This document shows positions 1-11,060 of a DNA stretch of 64,000 nucleotides, piece by piece. The stretch comes from Buddleja alternifolia (Eukaryota; Streptophyta; Magnoliopsida; Lamiales; Scrophulariaceae): NCBI GenBank assembly GCA_019426215.1, contig CM033405.1:3945001-4009000 (forward strand), given 5' to 3'. The translations under genes and the position numbers were made by a program. The notes beneath the pieces are model-generated. The model did no database searches. It was not told where the DNA came from and worked only from the letters and a program-made list of their open reading frames with translations. The first letter of the stretch is position 1, and the number at the start of each line of letters is the position of its first letter.

Positions 1-891
1 CATCATCGAGGAGAGAAACGAGGGAGCCGTTCCGATGGGTAGCTTGAGTGATTCATTTTATCAGTTGAAACAATACTTTCTTGTGTTCCACTTATACTAT
101 GCAAAATGCCATTTTAACTTAAAAGTATAATAGTGAACTACAACTATAAGAGGCATATAATGTCGTTTTTATTCTTAAAAGGGTTACAAGCGATGTATGT
201 AATGATATCCCAACAAATATTTCTCTGAAAAATGCTAAAATGTAAAAGTTTGTAACAATCTGTGTAGTTCAGATAAAAAAGTGTAAAGTTTATATAAAAG
301 AGAGTAAAAACGCGACAAGTTTGGAACTTCTAATAAAAATATGCATGGTTTCATATACCCTCCTCAGCGGTCTGATGCTTCTTTTATGAGATTGGGCTGG
401 GCTGAACTAGTTTGAGACATAAGCCCAGTACATAAAAAATATACTGGGCTGATGATGCCCAACAAATACCCATTGAAAACAGTTTGTCCCAAGCCCCAAC
501 TTATATTTGCCAGTACGAACAATATGTAGAGTATTTAACCGTTTGCTTGATCCTTTTTCATGTATATTTTCAGTTCTAATTGGCAAAATTTGCTCTCTTT
601 GTTTCATTGAAATGAAAAAAAAAAAATCCTGTTCAAGGAATATGTAATGTGAGAAATTGAGCATGCATTTGTTGCGGTAAGTTGTGTCTATGAATTTTTT
701 TTTTTGGTAAAATACGGCCAACCCCCTGTGATCGATCTTATTATCACTCTAACCCCCTATGAAAAACAAAATAACACAAAAGCCCCCTAAAAAATTTAAA
801 ATATACATACTGCCTTCCTTAAAAATTTTGGCTAAAGAACTTCTACGAAAATACCCTTAGTTTTAAAAATATTTACAAAAATATTTTTCAA
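1..891. other. Intergenic sequence, no gene seen
   Basis: No reading frame here resembles a protein I know. From about 703 the text changes to a C-rich stretch with several runs of CCCCC (for example AACCCCCTGTG), the style of MULE-like terminal sequence seen elsewhere in this window. I cannot find the partner terminus, so no element is called. The block ends at the poly-T run that marks the 3' end of the LINE on the minus strand. Confidence 0.5.
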
Positions 892-1780
892 TTTTTTTTT
901 TGGAACTATTGAGCTTTTATATATAGAACTTCAAAATTACATAAAAAACCAGGCATACCTGGAACTAAATATTCTCAAAAGAAACAACTATTCATGACAT
1001 TCCAAATTCTATTCACTGTAGAGCTAGTACTATTCCTCTCATTTACAAAACATTTCTTGTTTCTTTCTAACCATATAAAGCAGATAATGGCAACAAACAA
1101 AGCTCTTTTTTTACAGCTCAAAGCATTCTTATCTGCTGATTTTCATGCCCCATTGTATCACTTCTTCCCATGCTGCAGCTCGGCACCATAACTTCATCCC
1201 CTTCCAACATTCTGTCATGACATCTTGTGTATATTCACTCTGAAGAAAGGATGATTTCTGGATTCCTCCTCTTTTCCACACAAGAGAGAGTCTGACTTAG
1301 CGGCAATATTCCATATATTCTTGAAAATCGCTGCCATATTCCACTGAGTCAGAGAAATTAGTCCAACACCACCCTTTTTTTCGGCATACACATTCTCTCC
1401 CAATTAACCACTACCTGACACCTCCCAGTAGCCTTCCCACTCCACATATAAACTCTACCAATCCTCTCAATTTGACGCACCACAGTAAAGGGAAGGGGGC
1501 AATTTGGCTTCAATACATTTGGATGCCAAACAAAATAGATTTCAACAATAAAACTCTACCTGCAAAGGAAAGATATTTAGCTGTCCATGAGGTGATCCTT
1601 TGTAGTATTCTTTCAATTAGAGGTTTACAATTATTAACTGTTAATCTGGAAGAGATCAATGGAACACCAAGGTATCTGAGGGGCATCTCTCCTTCTACAA
1701 ATCCAGTCACTCGTAACAATTGTTCATTTCCTTCAGCACCTAGCCCAGCACATAACATGATGTAGAACAAGAAGCCGACA
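892..1780 (-). pseudogene. LINE (non-LTR) retrotransposon, 3' portion: RT C-terminal part and zf-RVT region
   Basis: Minus-strand translation of 1770-1510 reads GEMPLRYLGVPL followed by SWTAKYLSFAGRVLLL, the conserved segment after the RT palm in plant L1-type LINEs. 1403-1215 continues with GLISLTQWNMAAIFKNIWN and then a zinc-binding RVT-like stretch (LLCGKEEE..NH). Frames change between the pieces, so the ORF is broken. The poly-T run at 892-901 is the poly(A) tail of the minus-strand element. The text just inside it (GGAACTATTGAGCTT) is shared with the LINE end near 29700, so both belong to one family. This is one of three pieces of the same copy, separated by insertions at 1781-2383 and 2657-7520. 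Confidence 0.85.
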
Positions 1781-2383
1781 TGTTTTTGGATAGGTTCGAA
1801 GGAAGAAAAGTGAAAAACAAGCGTAACGTTGTCGGCGAAACTTCAAACAGCCATAACTTTTGATCTGCTTGGAGTTACGGGGCCCACAATATACCAAATC
1901 GAAGATCTTTTCGAGACGAATCCAATCGAATTCGTAGGACCGTTTTACGGTAGCCGATCGACCCCAAATTCCATCGTTTAGGCCTTCGTTCGGTCCGTTT
2001 AGTGTTTTTTTTCAATTTTCAGCGTTTTTGTTTTATTTTTAATTAATTGTCTAGTTGTCGGATGGGGCCCAAATTTTTACACGTGTCATCTCGTAAGGTG
2101 AAGTATTTTTGGGTCAAATTTGGTAGCGTTTCGAGTCCGTTAGGATTCTAGTGTTTTTGGAGTCTAAATAGGAGTAGAAATAGGAGTCCTAGTTTATTTC
2201 AATTAGGATTCTTTCTTATATTTCCTATAAATAGTTGCTGCAGTTATTTGTCTTTGTTAGATATAATTTTATCATTAATAAAGATTTTGAGTTATTTTAT
2301 CTTCAAGACTTTCTTGAATCATCCGGGATTTTAAGACGTGATCTTTAATTTCTCAAATTACTAGCTTCCGCTCCGTCATAACA
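1781..2383 (+). repeat. Solo LTR inserted in the LINE
   Basis: A block of about 603 bp begins TGTT, ends AACA and interrupts LINE coding sequence: LINE RT text resumes directly on both sides. It has the features of a plant Ty3/gypsy LTR in plus orientation, with a CTATAAATAG TATA-like box near 2225 and an AATAAA signal near 2275. There is no internal region or second LTR, so a solo LTR left by LTR-LTR recombination is the simplest reading. I could not find a matching 5-bp TSD (CGACA against ACTGA), so the exact ends or the mechanism remain open. Confidence 0.6.
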
Positions 2384-2656
2384 ACTGACTTTTATCTAGG
2401 TTTTCCATCAAACCTGACATCTATGAGAAATGTCCAAAGCATTCTTTAACCTTGCAGACTGACTTAATGTCCCCTTTACAGAACATCATTAAGTCATTTG
2501 CAAAACAAAGGTTGGTCAAGCCCACTTTCTTACACTTTGGGTGAAACCTAAACTCTGGATCAGATTTGTAACATCATAAAGCTGCTAGACAGGTAATCCA
2601 TTATCAACACACACAAATATGGGGACATTGAATCCCCCTATCTAAGCCCCTTTTTA
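2384..2656 (-). pseudogene. LINE RT fragment with the catalytic-box region
   Basis: The minus strand reads the RT region around the active site: NLCFANDLMMFCKGD, where plant LINEs normally carry FADD, so the first catalytic-box Asp is changed to Asn. Nearby in-frame stops confirm decay. Sequence at the right edge (KRGL.RG, read across the junction) joins directly to the LINE piece beginning at 7521 once the Harbinger element and one TTA copy are removed. This proves the two pieces were contiguous before that insertion. Confidence 0.85.
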
Positions 2657-3107
2657 GAGCAACTCCAAGGTATAACACAAAAATACAGCAACTTTTGCAC
2701 TATTTTTGTGCAACTACAGTAATTGCACTCCAATGTACTGCACCATTTCTCACATAAAAAGTATATTCCCCAGAATATTCCTTTTTACACCACATTTATA
2801 CTATTTCTCATATTTTACAAATAACACCCAACTTTAAGTTTTTTTATTACGTATTCATCCAAGTAAATATATTGTCTTATTTTATGATATTACAATTTAT
2901 TATATTTTTGTAATTTAAAAATAACTATTTAATAATAAATCATTAAAATTTAATTTCAATCTTTTTGACATTTTGTAAATTAAATTAAAAATTTACACAA
3001 TATATAAAGGTCGGGTTTGCAATTCATATATCACATTAAAACAAACATTACATTGATTGATTTACATTAATACAACACGATTGAAAAAAACTTGATAATA
3101 TTATTCA

Positions 3108-4486
3108 TTAATTTTGTGAATTACCATGTTGCTCCCATAAATGCTCTATTAATGCATTACGAAGTTCAATATGAGCATTCCTATCTTTGATTTGTCTATA
3201 TCGACCAAGAAATTGTTGAAATCTCTGATTTTCATCCGCCGGTTCAACTGTTGAAGCTGGTGCTTCTACCGCATCTGCAATTGGTGCACTGAGATCACGT
3301 TCATCTTCAATTATCATGTTGTTCAAATTAATGCACGCAGTCATGATGTCATGTAGCAGTTTTTTTTTCCAAAAGTGTGCCGGTCCTGCAATAATTGCAA
3401 ATCTTGATTGTAGAACTCTGAATGCACGCTCCATGTCTTTCCTACATGCATCTTGTTTCTTCGCAAAATATTGTTTCTTTGGTCCCCGCAGCTCTTGAAT
3501 AGTTTGCACTAGAGTGGACCATTTCAGATATATGCCATTAGCTAAATAATATCTCATATTGTATTCTTTTCCTTGAATAACATAATGTGCTGGGGGAGCA
3601 ATACCTTGAGCAAGACTGGAAAACAAATGTGATGATTCTAATACATTAATATCATTATTGGTACCTGGCATAGCAAAATACGCATGCCATATCCAAAGAT
3701 CATAATAGGCTACAACTTCAAGAATAATAGTTGGTGATCCACTACGTCCTGCATATTGTCCGACCCAAGCTGTGGGACAATTTTTCCACTTTCAATGCAT
3801 AGAATCAAGACAGCCCAACATTCCTAGAAAACCACGGCTCTGGCCAATGTGAAGTAACCTTGCTACATCATTAGCATTAGGTGATCTAAGATATCGATCG
3901 GAGAAAATCTCAACAACAGCACGCCAAAATCTCTTTAGGCTTTCAATTACTGTTGACTCTCCAATTTTAACATACTCATCAGTTGCATCTGCCGCTATAC
4001 CATATGCTAACATCCAAAACACAACTATTATTTTATGTAAACTTGATAGTCCAAGTTTACTAAAACCATCTCTTTGTTGTTCAAAGTATTCATCATGATC
4101 TTTGACTGCATCAACAATACGAATGAACAGGTCTTGAGAGATTCGATATCGTCCACGGAACATTTCATCATTAGATCGTGGATTAGGGCTAAAGTAATCA
4201 TTAAAGAGATTAACATCAGCTGCTTCACGATCATGATTGATCACTCTATGATCTGGACAGAGCCACGATGGGAAGACTGGTTGTCTTGCATATTCTGATG
4301 ACGCCACCTATTATTGTTTTGTAGCATAAGGTGTAACATTGCTTCATCCTCAATGACACTTTGCAATATTAACTCAATACCATTATCATCTGAAGAAGAA
4401 GAATAATAAGAAGAAGAAGATGGAGATTGAGATGGAGATGATTTTTCAATTGACATATTAGAAGAACCTCCAATATTGAAATTCAT
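3108..4486 (-). pseudogene. PIF/Harbinger transposase (DDE_Tnp_4 type), one frameshift and one nonsense codon
   Basis: This is the catalytic subunit that cuts and joins the element's ends. The N-terminal part (4486-about 4258) is acidic and Ser-rich, then shifts frame near 4258 into the 4307-3792 frame (DREAADVNLFNDYFSP). The first catalytic Asp lies in GMLGCLDSMH. An in-frame TGA follows at once, where this family normally has Trp. The frame then runs on unbroken (KNCPTAWVGQYAGRSGSP) into the second Asp in PGTNNDINVLESS and the Glu in MERAFRVLQSRFAII, ending at 3108. DDE residues are therefore all present and only two lesions separate it from an open frame. It is divergently arranged with the Myb/SANT-like gene at 5176. 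It cannot make active transposase as it stands. Confidence 0.92.
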
Positions 4487-4615
4487 CTTGAAAAATTACT
4501 TTTCGCCTAATTTAGAGAAGGGAAAAAAATGTGAATTGTAAACAATGTAGAGATTATGGCGCGAATCGAATTTAGTAAAGGTTGTTATATATAGATAAAG
4601 AATAATGATAGAATA

Positions 4616-4673
<58 letters not shown>

Positions 4674-4804
4674 ATGACTACTCTCTTCTGAAAAATGACT
4701 ACTCATATGCAAGTTCACGTGGGTGTACATTTATGTAAATTCACATGGGTGTACATCATATGAAAATGACTACTCTATTTTGAAAAAGTAAAAAACAAGT
4801 TGTT

Positions 4805-4841
<37 letters not shown>

Positions 4842-4976
4842 GACTACTCTCTTCTGGAAAATGACTACTCATATGCAAGTTCACGTGAGTGTACATTTAT
4901 GATTTATGTAAGTTCACATGGGTGTACATCATATGAAAATGACTACTCTATTCTGAAAAAGTAAAAGCAAGTTGTT

Positions 4977-5013
<37 letters not shown>

Positions 5014-5175
5014 ATGACTACATATATATACATACATACATATATGTATATATATCTCACTTCACATTTTGTCTATATATAGACTACCCACTTATTTTAT
5101 TCCATCACAAATCTTTTCAATTTCTATTACTACTGCTATTACTACTACACATTTTTCTCCACAATTTGCATAAAA
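4487..5175. promoter_or_regulatory. Bidirectional intergenic region of the Harbinger element with tandem duplication and (TA)n tracts
   Basis: The spacer between the two divergent Harbinger genes contains long TA tracts at about 4617-4669, 4808-4837 and 4983-5009. A unit of about 165 bp is duplicated: about 4670-4836 and 4838-5006 both read through AAATGACTACTC, GCAAGTTCACGTG, a GGTGTACATCATATG block and CAAGTTGTTTGTACATATA. The copies differ at only a few positions. It must hold both promoters; CACGTG in each unit is a G-box-like core. Function is inferred. Confidence 0.7.
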
Positions 5176-7015
5176 ATGTCTTCTCAGTCAAGTAATTATC
5201 GTTTTGAGGAAGATTATCTTTTATGTCAAATTTATTTGGATGTTTCTCAAGATCCAATTACTGATAATAACCAGACTAACAATAGATTATGGAATAGGGT
5301 TTCTCAATTATACAATGAAACAAAAGATGAGTCTATGGAGGAAGATAGCCTCAGATCTTTAGACTCTTGTTTTAAGGCGATTGAGAGGGGTGTTAGAAGA
5401 TTAATTCAATGCATCAAGAAAGTGGAGCTTTGTAATCCCAGCGGGCCATCAGAACAAGATATAGTGAGTAATTCTTAAATTTTTCATTCTTGTGATTTAT
5501 ATATGTAAATAGCTAAGTTTGATACTTCAATTGCTTTGCAGCTTCAACGAGCAAAACAAATGTTTGTTGAAGATGTCCAATTCAAAACTGGATTCAAATT
5601 TGATCATGTGTGGAACATGCTCAAAAATGTTGAGAAATTCCATGATAATGACACCACGAGGAGACAAGTTTGTGGAAAACATCCTTCCGACTACTATTCC
5701 ACATCACAATCAAATTCTCAAACTCCTGATTGTAATACACCAGAATCTCCTGGGTTTCCACAACTTTCTATGAATTTAAATGATGATAATGATGGTATTG
5801 GTGGGTTTTCGTATGAACGACCCATTGTGGTGAAAAAAGCCAAGTTGAAGAAAAAAATTGGAGAACAAAGGGAAAAAAGACTCGAATATGCTCGATGAAG
5901 AGCTTAAGGAGATGATAAAGAATGCAAAAGCAAAGAGACTCCAACTTATTGAGCTGCAAAAACAATAATTGTATGAGAAACAACAACACAGACTTTTCAA
6001 ACAACAACAAGCGGCTGTGAAACAAAGAAAAATGGATATTGCACAAGGGGATAAAATTTTGGAGAAGGACTTGAGTTCTATCGATGATCCAACGGTTCGT
6101 GCTTATTATCAAGCTCGACAATTAGAAATTAGAGAAAATAGCAGATACCCCCCCAAACTATGAGGTGATGTGCACTTTGCCCCCCAAACTATTAAAAGTT
6201 GCACTCGACACCCTAAACTATCATATATGTGCACTTTGCCCCCTCAGTCAGCTTTGGGTAGCACACAGGGGGCAAAGTGCTACAAACCGCATAGGTGAGG
6301 GGGCAAAGCGCACATCACCTCATAGGTTGGGGGGGGTATCTGCTATTTCTTTTTAATTCAAATATTCTTAATATTAACTTAACCCCCCTCAGTCAGCTTT
6401 GGAAATTTTTTTATCCATTCATCATTCAATTTAAATCATGCATATTGTGATTTATTTGGTTTTTTCTTGAAATATTATTTCTAGGTTTGAAATAAATAAT
6501 TTTCAAATATAAAAATAAGGAAAATAAAAATAAAATATGAAAATAAATAAGAAAATAATGAAAAGAAGTATAAATTCAAATATTCATAATTTTCTAAAAA
6601 CAAAAAAAAACAATTCAAAAATTCGAAAACATGAAAATAAATTAAAAAAAGTATAAAAAAAAAATTTTAAAAATAAAAAAATTAGTAAAAATTTTAAAAA
6701 ATTAAAAAATTTGGTGATGTGCGCTTTGCCCCCTCACCTATGCGATTTGTAGCACTTTGCCCCCCTGTGTGCTGCCCGAAGCTGATCGAAGGGGCAAAGT
6801 GCATATATATGATAGTTTAGGGTGTTGACTGCAATTTTTAATAGTTTAGGGGGCAAAGTACACATCACCTAATAGTTTTTTGGGGGGGGGGGGGGTATCT
6901 GCTATTTTCTCTAGAAATTATACAAAAAAGAGCTCAACCACCGTCTACATCAAATGATTATCGTCAATACTTTCCTAGTTTCGGTGGAGATGGAACCGAT
7001 TTACCACTATATTAA
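5176..7015 (+). pseudogene. Harbinger Myb/SANT-like accessory protein gene (ORF of the NAM-associated type), interrupted
   Basis: Such proteins bind the element ends and help bring in the transposase. Exon 1 is 5176-5463, starting at ATG in MSSQSSNYRFEEDYLL with a trihelix/SANT-like start (LWNRVSQLYNE). A GT-AG intron at 5464-5541 joins EQDI to LQRAKQMF in frame. Exon 2 continues with GFKFDHVWNMLKN, then loses frame near 5885. The C-terminal coiled part (KRLQLIELQKQ, then QQHRLFKQQQAAVKQRK) follows in another frame with a stop at about 5966. A MITE at 6132-6911 splits the last exon; coding text resumes at 6912 (EIIQKRAQPPSTSNDY) and ends at a TAA at 7013-7015. The gene is dead but almost every part is still readable. 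Confidence 0.85.
6132..6911. mobile_element. MULE-type MITE with long inverted repeats
   Basis: It is flanked by a perfect 9-bp direct repeat TAGAAATTA (6123-6131 and 6912-6920), the Mutator hallmark. The ends are exact inverted repeats (GAGAAAATAGCAGATACCCC at the left), and similarity continues inward for about 205 bp on each side, including GTGCACTTTGCCCCC and GGGGCAAAGCGCACATCACC. Each arm is itself partly palindromic, so the whole can fold strongly. The centre (about 6355-6700) is AT-rich and non-coding. It lies in the last exon of the Harbinger accessory gene. Confidence 0.9.
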
Positions 7016-7520
7016 GTTGTTGTTGTCTATCTAATTTATTAGCCTTATTTATATCTTTAGTTACTCTTTTTTCAAAACGTGTATTTTGGTATTTTATGCA
7101 ATATAATCTATGTTGAAATGAATATTTTAATGTTTTTAACTTATATTGTATATATATGCATTTTGTACTACTTTTAATATATATATATATATATATATAT
7201 TATTCATAATTGAATTAAAACCATATATAATAAATTAACAAAAATTACAAACATAGGACCTAATCATAACTTTTTCAAAGCTTAGGGACCTAATTATATA
7301 GGACTTAATTGTAACTATACAAACTTATAATACTAAACTGAAATAAATAAAACATTAATAAAAAACAAAAATTGTGGGCCCTACCCACTCAAAAAAATGT
7401 CGTGGTGAACAGTATCACGCCAAATATGGCGTGCCACTGTTCATTTCCACAAAAATAGCGTCAGTTTTGCCGCTCCAAAAGTGCATTTCACACTATTTTT
7501 GTGCTCCGTTGGAGCTGCTC

Positions 7521-7990
7521 TTATCCTGAAAGTATCCAAACATGGCTCTATTCATCATTATAGAGTACTTTACTCCTGTCACACAGATCATAATAAGCTG
7601 AATAAATTCAGTGGGAAAATCATAAGTTGTTAATACCCTCTCTAAAAAATCCCAACCGACTGTATCATATGCCTTCCTTATATCTACTTTCATCACCACC
7701 CTTGGTAATATGTCCTTTCTCTTATAGCCTTTAACTAGTTCATGGCACAGGACAACATTGTCCACAATGGATCTGCCTTAAATGAAGGCCCCTTGAGCAC
7801 TGAACAACAAGCAATTGGCTTGAAGTCCCCCACTGTCTTAGGATTTTGACACTTAGGGATTAAGTGTAGGACAGTATGATTTATCTCACCAAGCATCTTC
7901 CTCTTCTTATAACAATCCAGAATGGCTTTAGTGACATCTCCCCCTATAACATCCCAAGATCTCCTGTAAAACTTTGTAGTTTGAAGCGTT
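7521..7990 (-). pseudogene. LINE RT fragment, N-terminal RT part
   Basis: The minus strand of 7960-7820 reads SWDVIGGDVTKAI, then NHTVLHLIPKC and VGDFKPIACCSV, the start of plant LINE RTs. 7765-7493 continues with DNVVLCHELVKGYKRKD, MKVDIRKAYDTVGWDFLE (motif A with its Asp) and TEFIQLIMICVT. A short segment near 7770-7800 that should link them is missing. The right boundary near 7990 is where recognisable LINE text stops; neither endonuclease nor ORF1 was seen, so the copy is 5'-truncated. Confidence 0.85.
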
Positions 7991-8590
7991 ATTTCACTTT
8001 TCTTAATATGATATTTTGTAGTATTAAATACAAATTTACTTCTAGGACATGAGAAAATCACCCGAGACTTAATGAAAAATAATTTCAAAATTCCTTTCGA
8101 TAACAACTCAAAGACTTTATTTTATGTGAATGAAGAAAAGTAATAAGGATGTAAAAAATCTGGCACAATAAATGTGTTTGTATAGACAATCATCACCTTT
8201 TCAGAATAATCGCGATATTTAGAATTCTTAGTTTGCTTCTAAAGGTTTCACGAATTTGAAACTGTGTACTCAGCAAAAGAAAATAAAAACTTCTAGAAAA
8301 CTTGTTCCAAGAAAGACAACTTTTAGAAAACTTATTTTCTAACCATTGCAACTCTTCAATAAATAACTACACAAAATAATTTCAAGAAATTAAGGAAATC
8401 CCAAAGTAATAAAATAAAACTAAAATTTGCACGTGCCACGTGCCAAGTCTTAAGTGAATTTATATTAAATGTATACATAAATTCTTCATCTCGAGTATTC
8501 CTTTAAAGTTCTATTTTGAACTTTAAGTTGAGTACTTTATATAGTGTTTTTAAAACTTTATTGAGTTCTCATATGAGACAATAAACACAC
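7991..8590 (-). repeat. Remnant sequence including the outer part of a copia-family LTR
   Basis: From about 8500 to 8590 the sequence (AAGTTCTATTTTGAA, then AACTTTATTGAG and AATAAACACAC) matches in order the LTR-like block at 40199-40320. It continues across the LTR element at 8591-13266 into TATATGTGCAAGCTATCC at 13271. It is therefore the distal piece of a copia LTR split by that insertion. For 7991-8480 I see no gene and no clear element. Confidence 0.55.
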
Positions 8591-9612
8591 TATTTATACT
8601 ATAAAATAATTTGGGCTTTCGAATTATAGAGCCCAAATGGCCCAAACTGTAAAAATTCGAGAAGAAAAAAATTGGGTCCACGGGTAGGTAAAATAAGATC
8701 CAATAAATTCAGAAAATGGTAACTCGAATCAAGAGCTCGAGAGCTCCAGCTCGAATAGATTGCTTCGAGTTAGAGCTTTTCCCAGGTTGTGCCTTGCGAA
8801 TTTTGCATAGCCCACGTGGCATCTAATAATGTTTTGTGGCGTTAATTGAGGCTTCTTGTTCTTTGTTTTTCACTAGCTTCCTCAAGTTGTCACATCACTT
8901 TATTAGGCTAGACTTTAAAGTAAAGCTAGATTGTAGAATAAAGTTCTTTAAGAAATTATATGTATATATATATATATATATATCTTATTAGTCAATTGTA
9001 TTAAAGTTTTTATGACCATTTTTAAATAATCTGCAAAGACGCGCTAATTCGAAAAGATTTGAAAGAGCAGTTGAGGACAGTTGAAGACGGTTCCCGAAGA
9101 CAAGGAATGTGGGTTGAAGACGGTTACCGAAGACAAGATATATAGGAGCCACGGAGAAAGAAAAAAAAAATCATCACAAGATCATCAGACTTCTGCATTT
9201 TCGTTTTCTTAGAATTAACTCTAGTCTTAGGAGTAGTTTTAGCGTAATGTAGGAGTAGATCGTAGCGTAAATTAAGAGTTGTTGTAATGTAATTTAGTGT
9301 AGACTCGATGACATTTGCCTTCAAGGCATGTATTAGCATTTGATTGCTTGTAATTTTGAAGACTTTCATGGAGGTATAAATTACTTTGTATTCAGATTTA
9401 AGTATCGATAGGTAATTTGTATCTTGATTTGAGTTTTTCATTCGTCATTCTCATACTCGAAATGAACAACTAAAATGTCAATTAAAGACATGAACCACCG
9501 TTTAGCGTATCGAAGGTAGGAGTTGAAAGATAATTCTAAGTTGTGAATTATCGCGGGGCTTGGAACGACTATTCGGATCCACCTCATTCGTGTTTGTTTT
9601 ATATTCGAAACA
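8591..9612 (+). repeat. Left LTR of the LARD-type element
   Basis: It starts TATTTATAC where the right copy starts TGTTTACAC, so the terminal TG has mutated. It ends TTCGAAACA. A GATATATAGG TATA-like box lies near 9135, downstream of repeated GACGGTT.CCGAAGA units. Compared with the right LTR it has about 250 extra bp near 8780-9040, including a TA tract, which looks like a small insertion. Confidence 0.85.
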
Positions 9613-9618
9613 AATTTT

Positions 9619-9636
9619 TGGCGACCACAGTGGGAG
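9619..9636 (+). promoter_or_regulatory. Primer binding site of the LARD-type element
   Basis: TGGCGACCACAGTGGGAG lies seven bases after the left LTR end, in the position and with the TGG start expected of a tRNA-primed minus-strand start. Which tRNA it pairs with was not determined. Confidence 0.75.
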
Positions 9637-9672
9637 ATCAGTCGAAATTGACTTCCGTAAAACCATTATAAG

Positions 9673-10340
9673 ATGTCAGACGATTCTTCTAGAGAAGAAC
9701 CAAGTGACGATCTGGAAACTCAACCTGTGTCTCGATACAAGATCAGGGCAGATAAAATGTATGAGCAGTTTGTTAAAGTTATGAAGCAGACTTTAATAAG
9801 TGTTCGAGAAGATCAACGAAAGGAATTCAATGATCAGTATCGAGCACTGGCTCAAGAATCCGCCCGAACATTTACCGCAATAGTATAAGATATTGCTGTA
9901 AACGCCCAGGAGCGTTTAGCCCGAGAGGTTACTTGAGTGATAACCGAATTGGGAGAAATATTTAATCAGACCTGTGATGTTTTCTCGAGGATGGTAAACA
10001 CCCAGGTAGTTAATGCGTTGGAACCACTAATCGAAAGACATAACGTATTAATAGAAAAGGTGTCACAATTAATAGCAGTAGAGCCAGTAGTTCGAACACG
10101 ACACGTGCATCTAGGAGAACCTCCGCCTGGTTATCCTCGAGACACCAGAAATAGAAGCAGTCGTTTCGAAGTTGGCCAGACTTCAAACACTCTTCCTACA
10201 CATGAACCTAATTTTGTAAATCCATTTGTGCCTGGGGGGCAGGCAGGAATAGGACAACAAAATTTTGTTCAAAACGTCCGTACTCCGCCCAATCTTCCTC
10301 AAAACGTTAATTTGAATCAAAATCAACTCTGCAAGAATTA
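9673..10340 (+). pseudogene. Gag leader remnant of the LARD-type element
   Basis: An ATG 54 bases after the PBS opens MSDDSSREEPSDD. The frame is interrupted by TAA at about 9886 and TGA at about 9934 but otherwise stays readable (NAQERLAREVT, then ITELGEIFNQTCDV and later a Pro/Asn-rich linker) to about 10340, where a foreign LTR fragment begins. The capsid-like gag domain is absent. The composition fits the N-terminal arm of plant Ty3/gypsy Gag, and no enzyme motif follows. Confidence 0.65.
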
Positions 10341-10344
10341 CTTT

Positions 10345-10810
10345 CTTTTTCTCTTTCAATAGCTTTAGACGTAGTTAGGCTTAATTAGGCTTAGTGTACT
10401 TAGTCAGTAGCGTAGATTAGTGGTTAGCATTATTGTACTCGAGCACTGTTACTTTGTATCAAGAAGAATTCAGCCGAAGAATCATGGAGGTATATTTATA
10501 TTTAAGCTTTTAAGCGTTGATTAATTGCTTAAATTCCAGTGTATCTTCTTTGTTTGTTGAAGTATATTTACGTTTAGGCGATTAAGTATTGATTAGTCGC
10601 TTAGGTATTAATATATCTTCTTTAATTACTATACGAATCGAATAACGAAATCAATTCAAGTCATAAACCACCATTAGCACACATAGGCAGGGGTTATTAG
10701 ATAATTCTAGGTTGAGAATTATCAAGGGGCTTGGATCAAACATTCGAAATCCTTCCCTAGGCTAGTTTGTTCGAAAACACGAAACAAATTTTTGGCGACC
10801 ACAGTGGGAG
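10345..10810 (+). repeat. Truncated second LTR end plus its own PBS, internal to the LARD-type element
   Basis: This stretch repeats the grammar of the outer LTR end: a block AACCACCATTAGC, then GCAGGGGTTATTAGATAATTC, GGGGCTTGGATC and finally CGAAACA at 10786. It is followed by the same TTTTTGGCGACCACAGTGGGAGA (PBS at 10793-10810). It is similar but not identical to the outer LTR, so it comes from a sister family or an older duplication. Its 5' part is missing. Confidence 0.75.
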
Positions 10811-11060
10811 ATTCGACCTGATTTTTGAAAAATGTCACTTTGTATCACGAAACACTAACCTTAATCATGTCACAAACAAATAAAAAGATTCTGAATTATG
10901 ACATTGCCTTTCGAGTGACTGTCCTGCCAAATGGTGTAATTAAACCTTCCTTTCGAAATTCGAGAAGATTTATTCACTTTATTGGAGTAACGTATTTATC
11001 AATTTTACATGATGATTCCGTAAAATGATTAACACAAGATAAGAGAGAAAATACGAGATT

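Larger units (their letters stand above)
2657..7520. mobile_element. PIF/Harbinger DNA transposon (two-gene, degraded)
   Basis: The element starts GAGCAACTCCAAGG and ends CGTTGGAGCTGCTC, imperfect terminal inverted repeats in the Harbinger style, flanked on both sides by TTA (2654-2656 and 7521-7523), the 3-bp TSD typical of the superfamily. It carries the two expected genes in divergent orientation: a DDE transposase (minus) and a Myb/SANT-like protein (plus). Both are broken by point lesions and a nested MITE lies at 6132-6911. The insertion cuts a LINE ORF exactly, so it is younger than the LINE. Confidence 0.93.

Noticed and set aside
407..721. 104-residue minus-strand frame
   Set aside because: No recognisable domain and it spans homopolymer runs; left as intergenic.
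1781..2383. Reading the LINE interruption as a gene intron
   Set aside because: Ends TGTT...AACA with TATA and AATAAA inside fit a solo LTR; splice borders are absent.
4617..5009. CRISPR-like or satellite array
   Set aside because: Only two units plus TA microsatellite in a eukaryotic transposon spacer.
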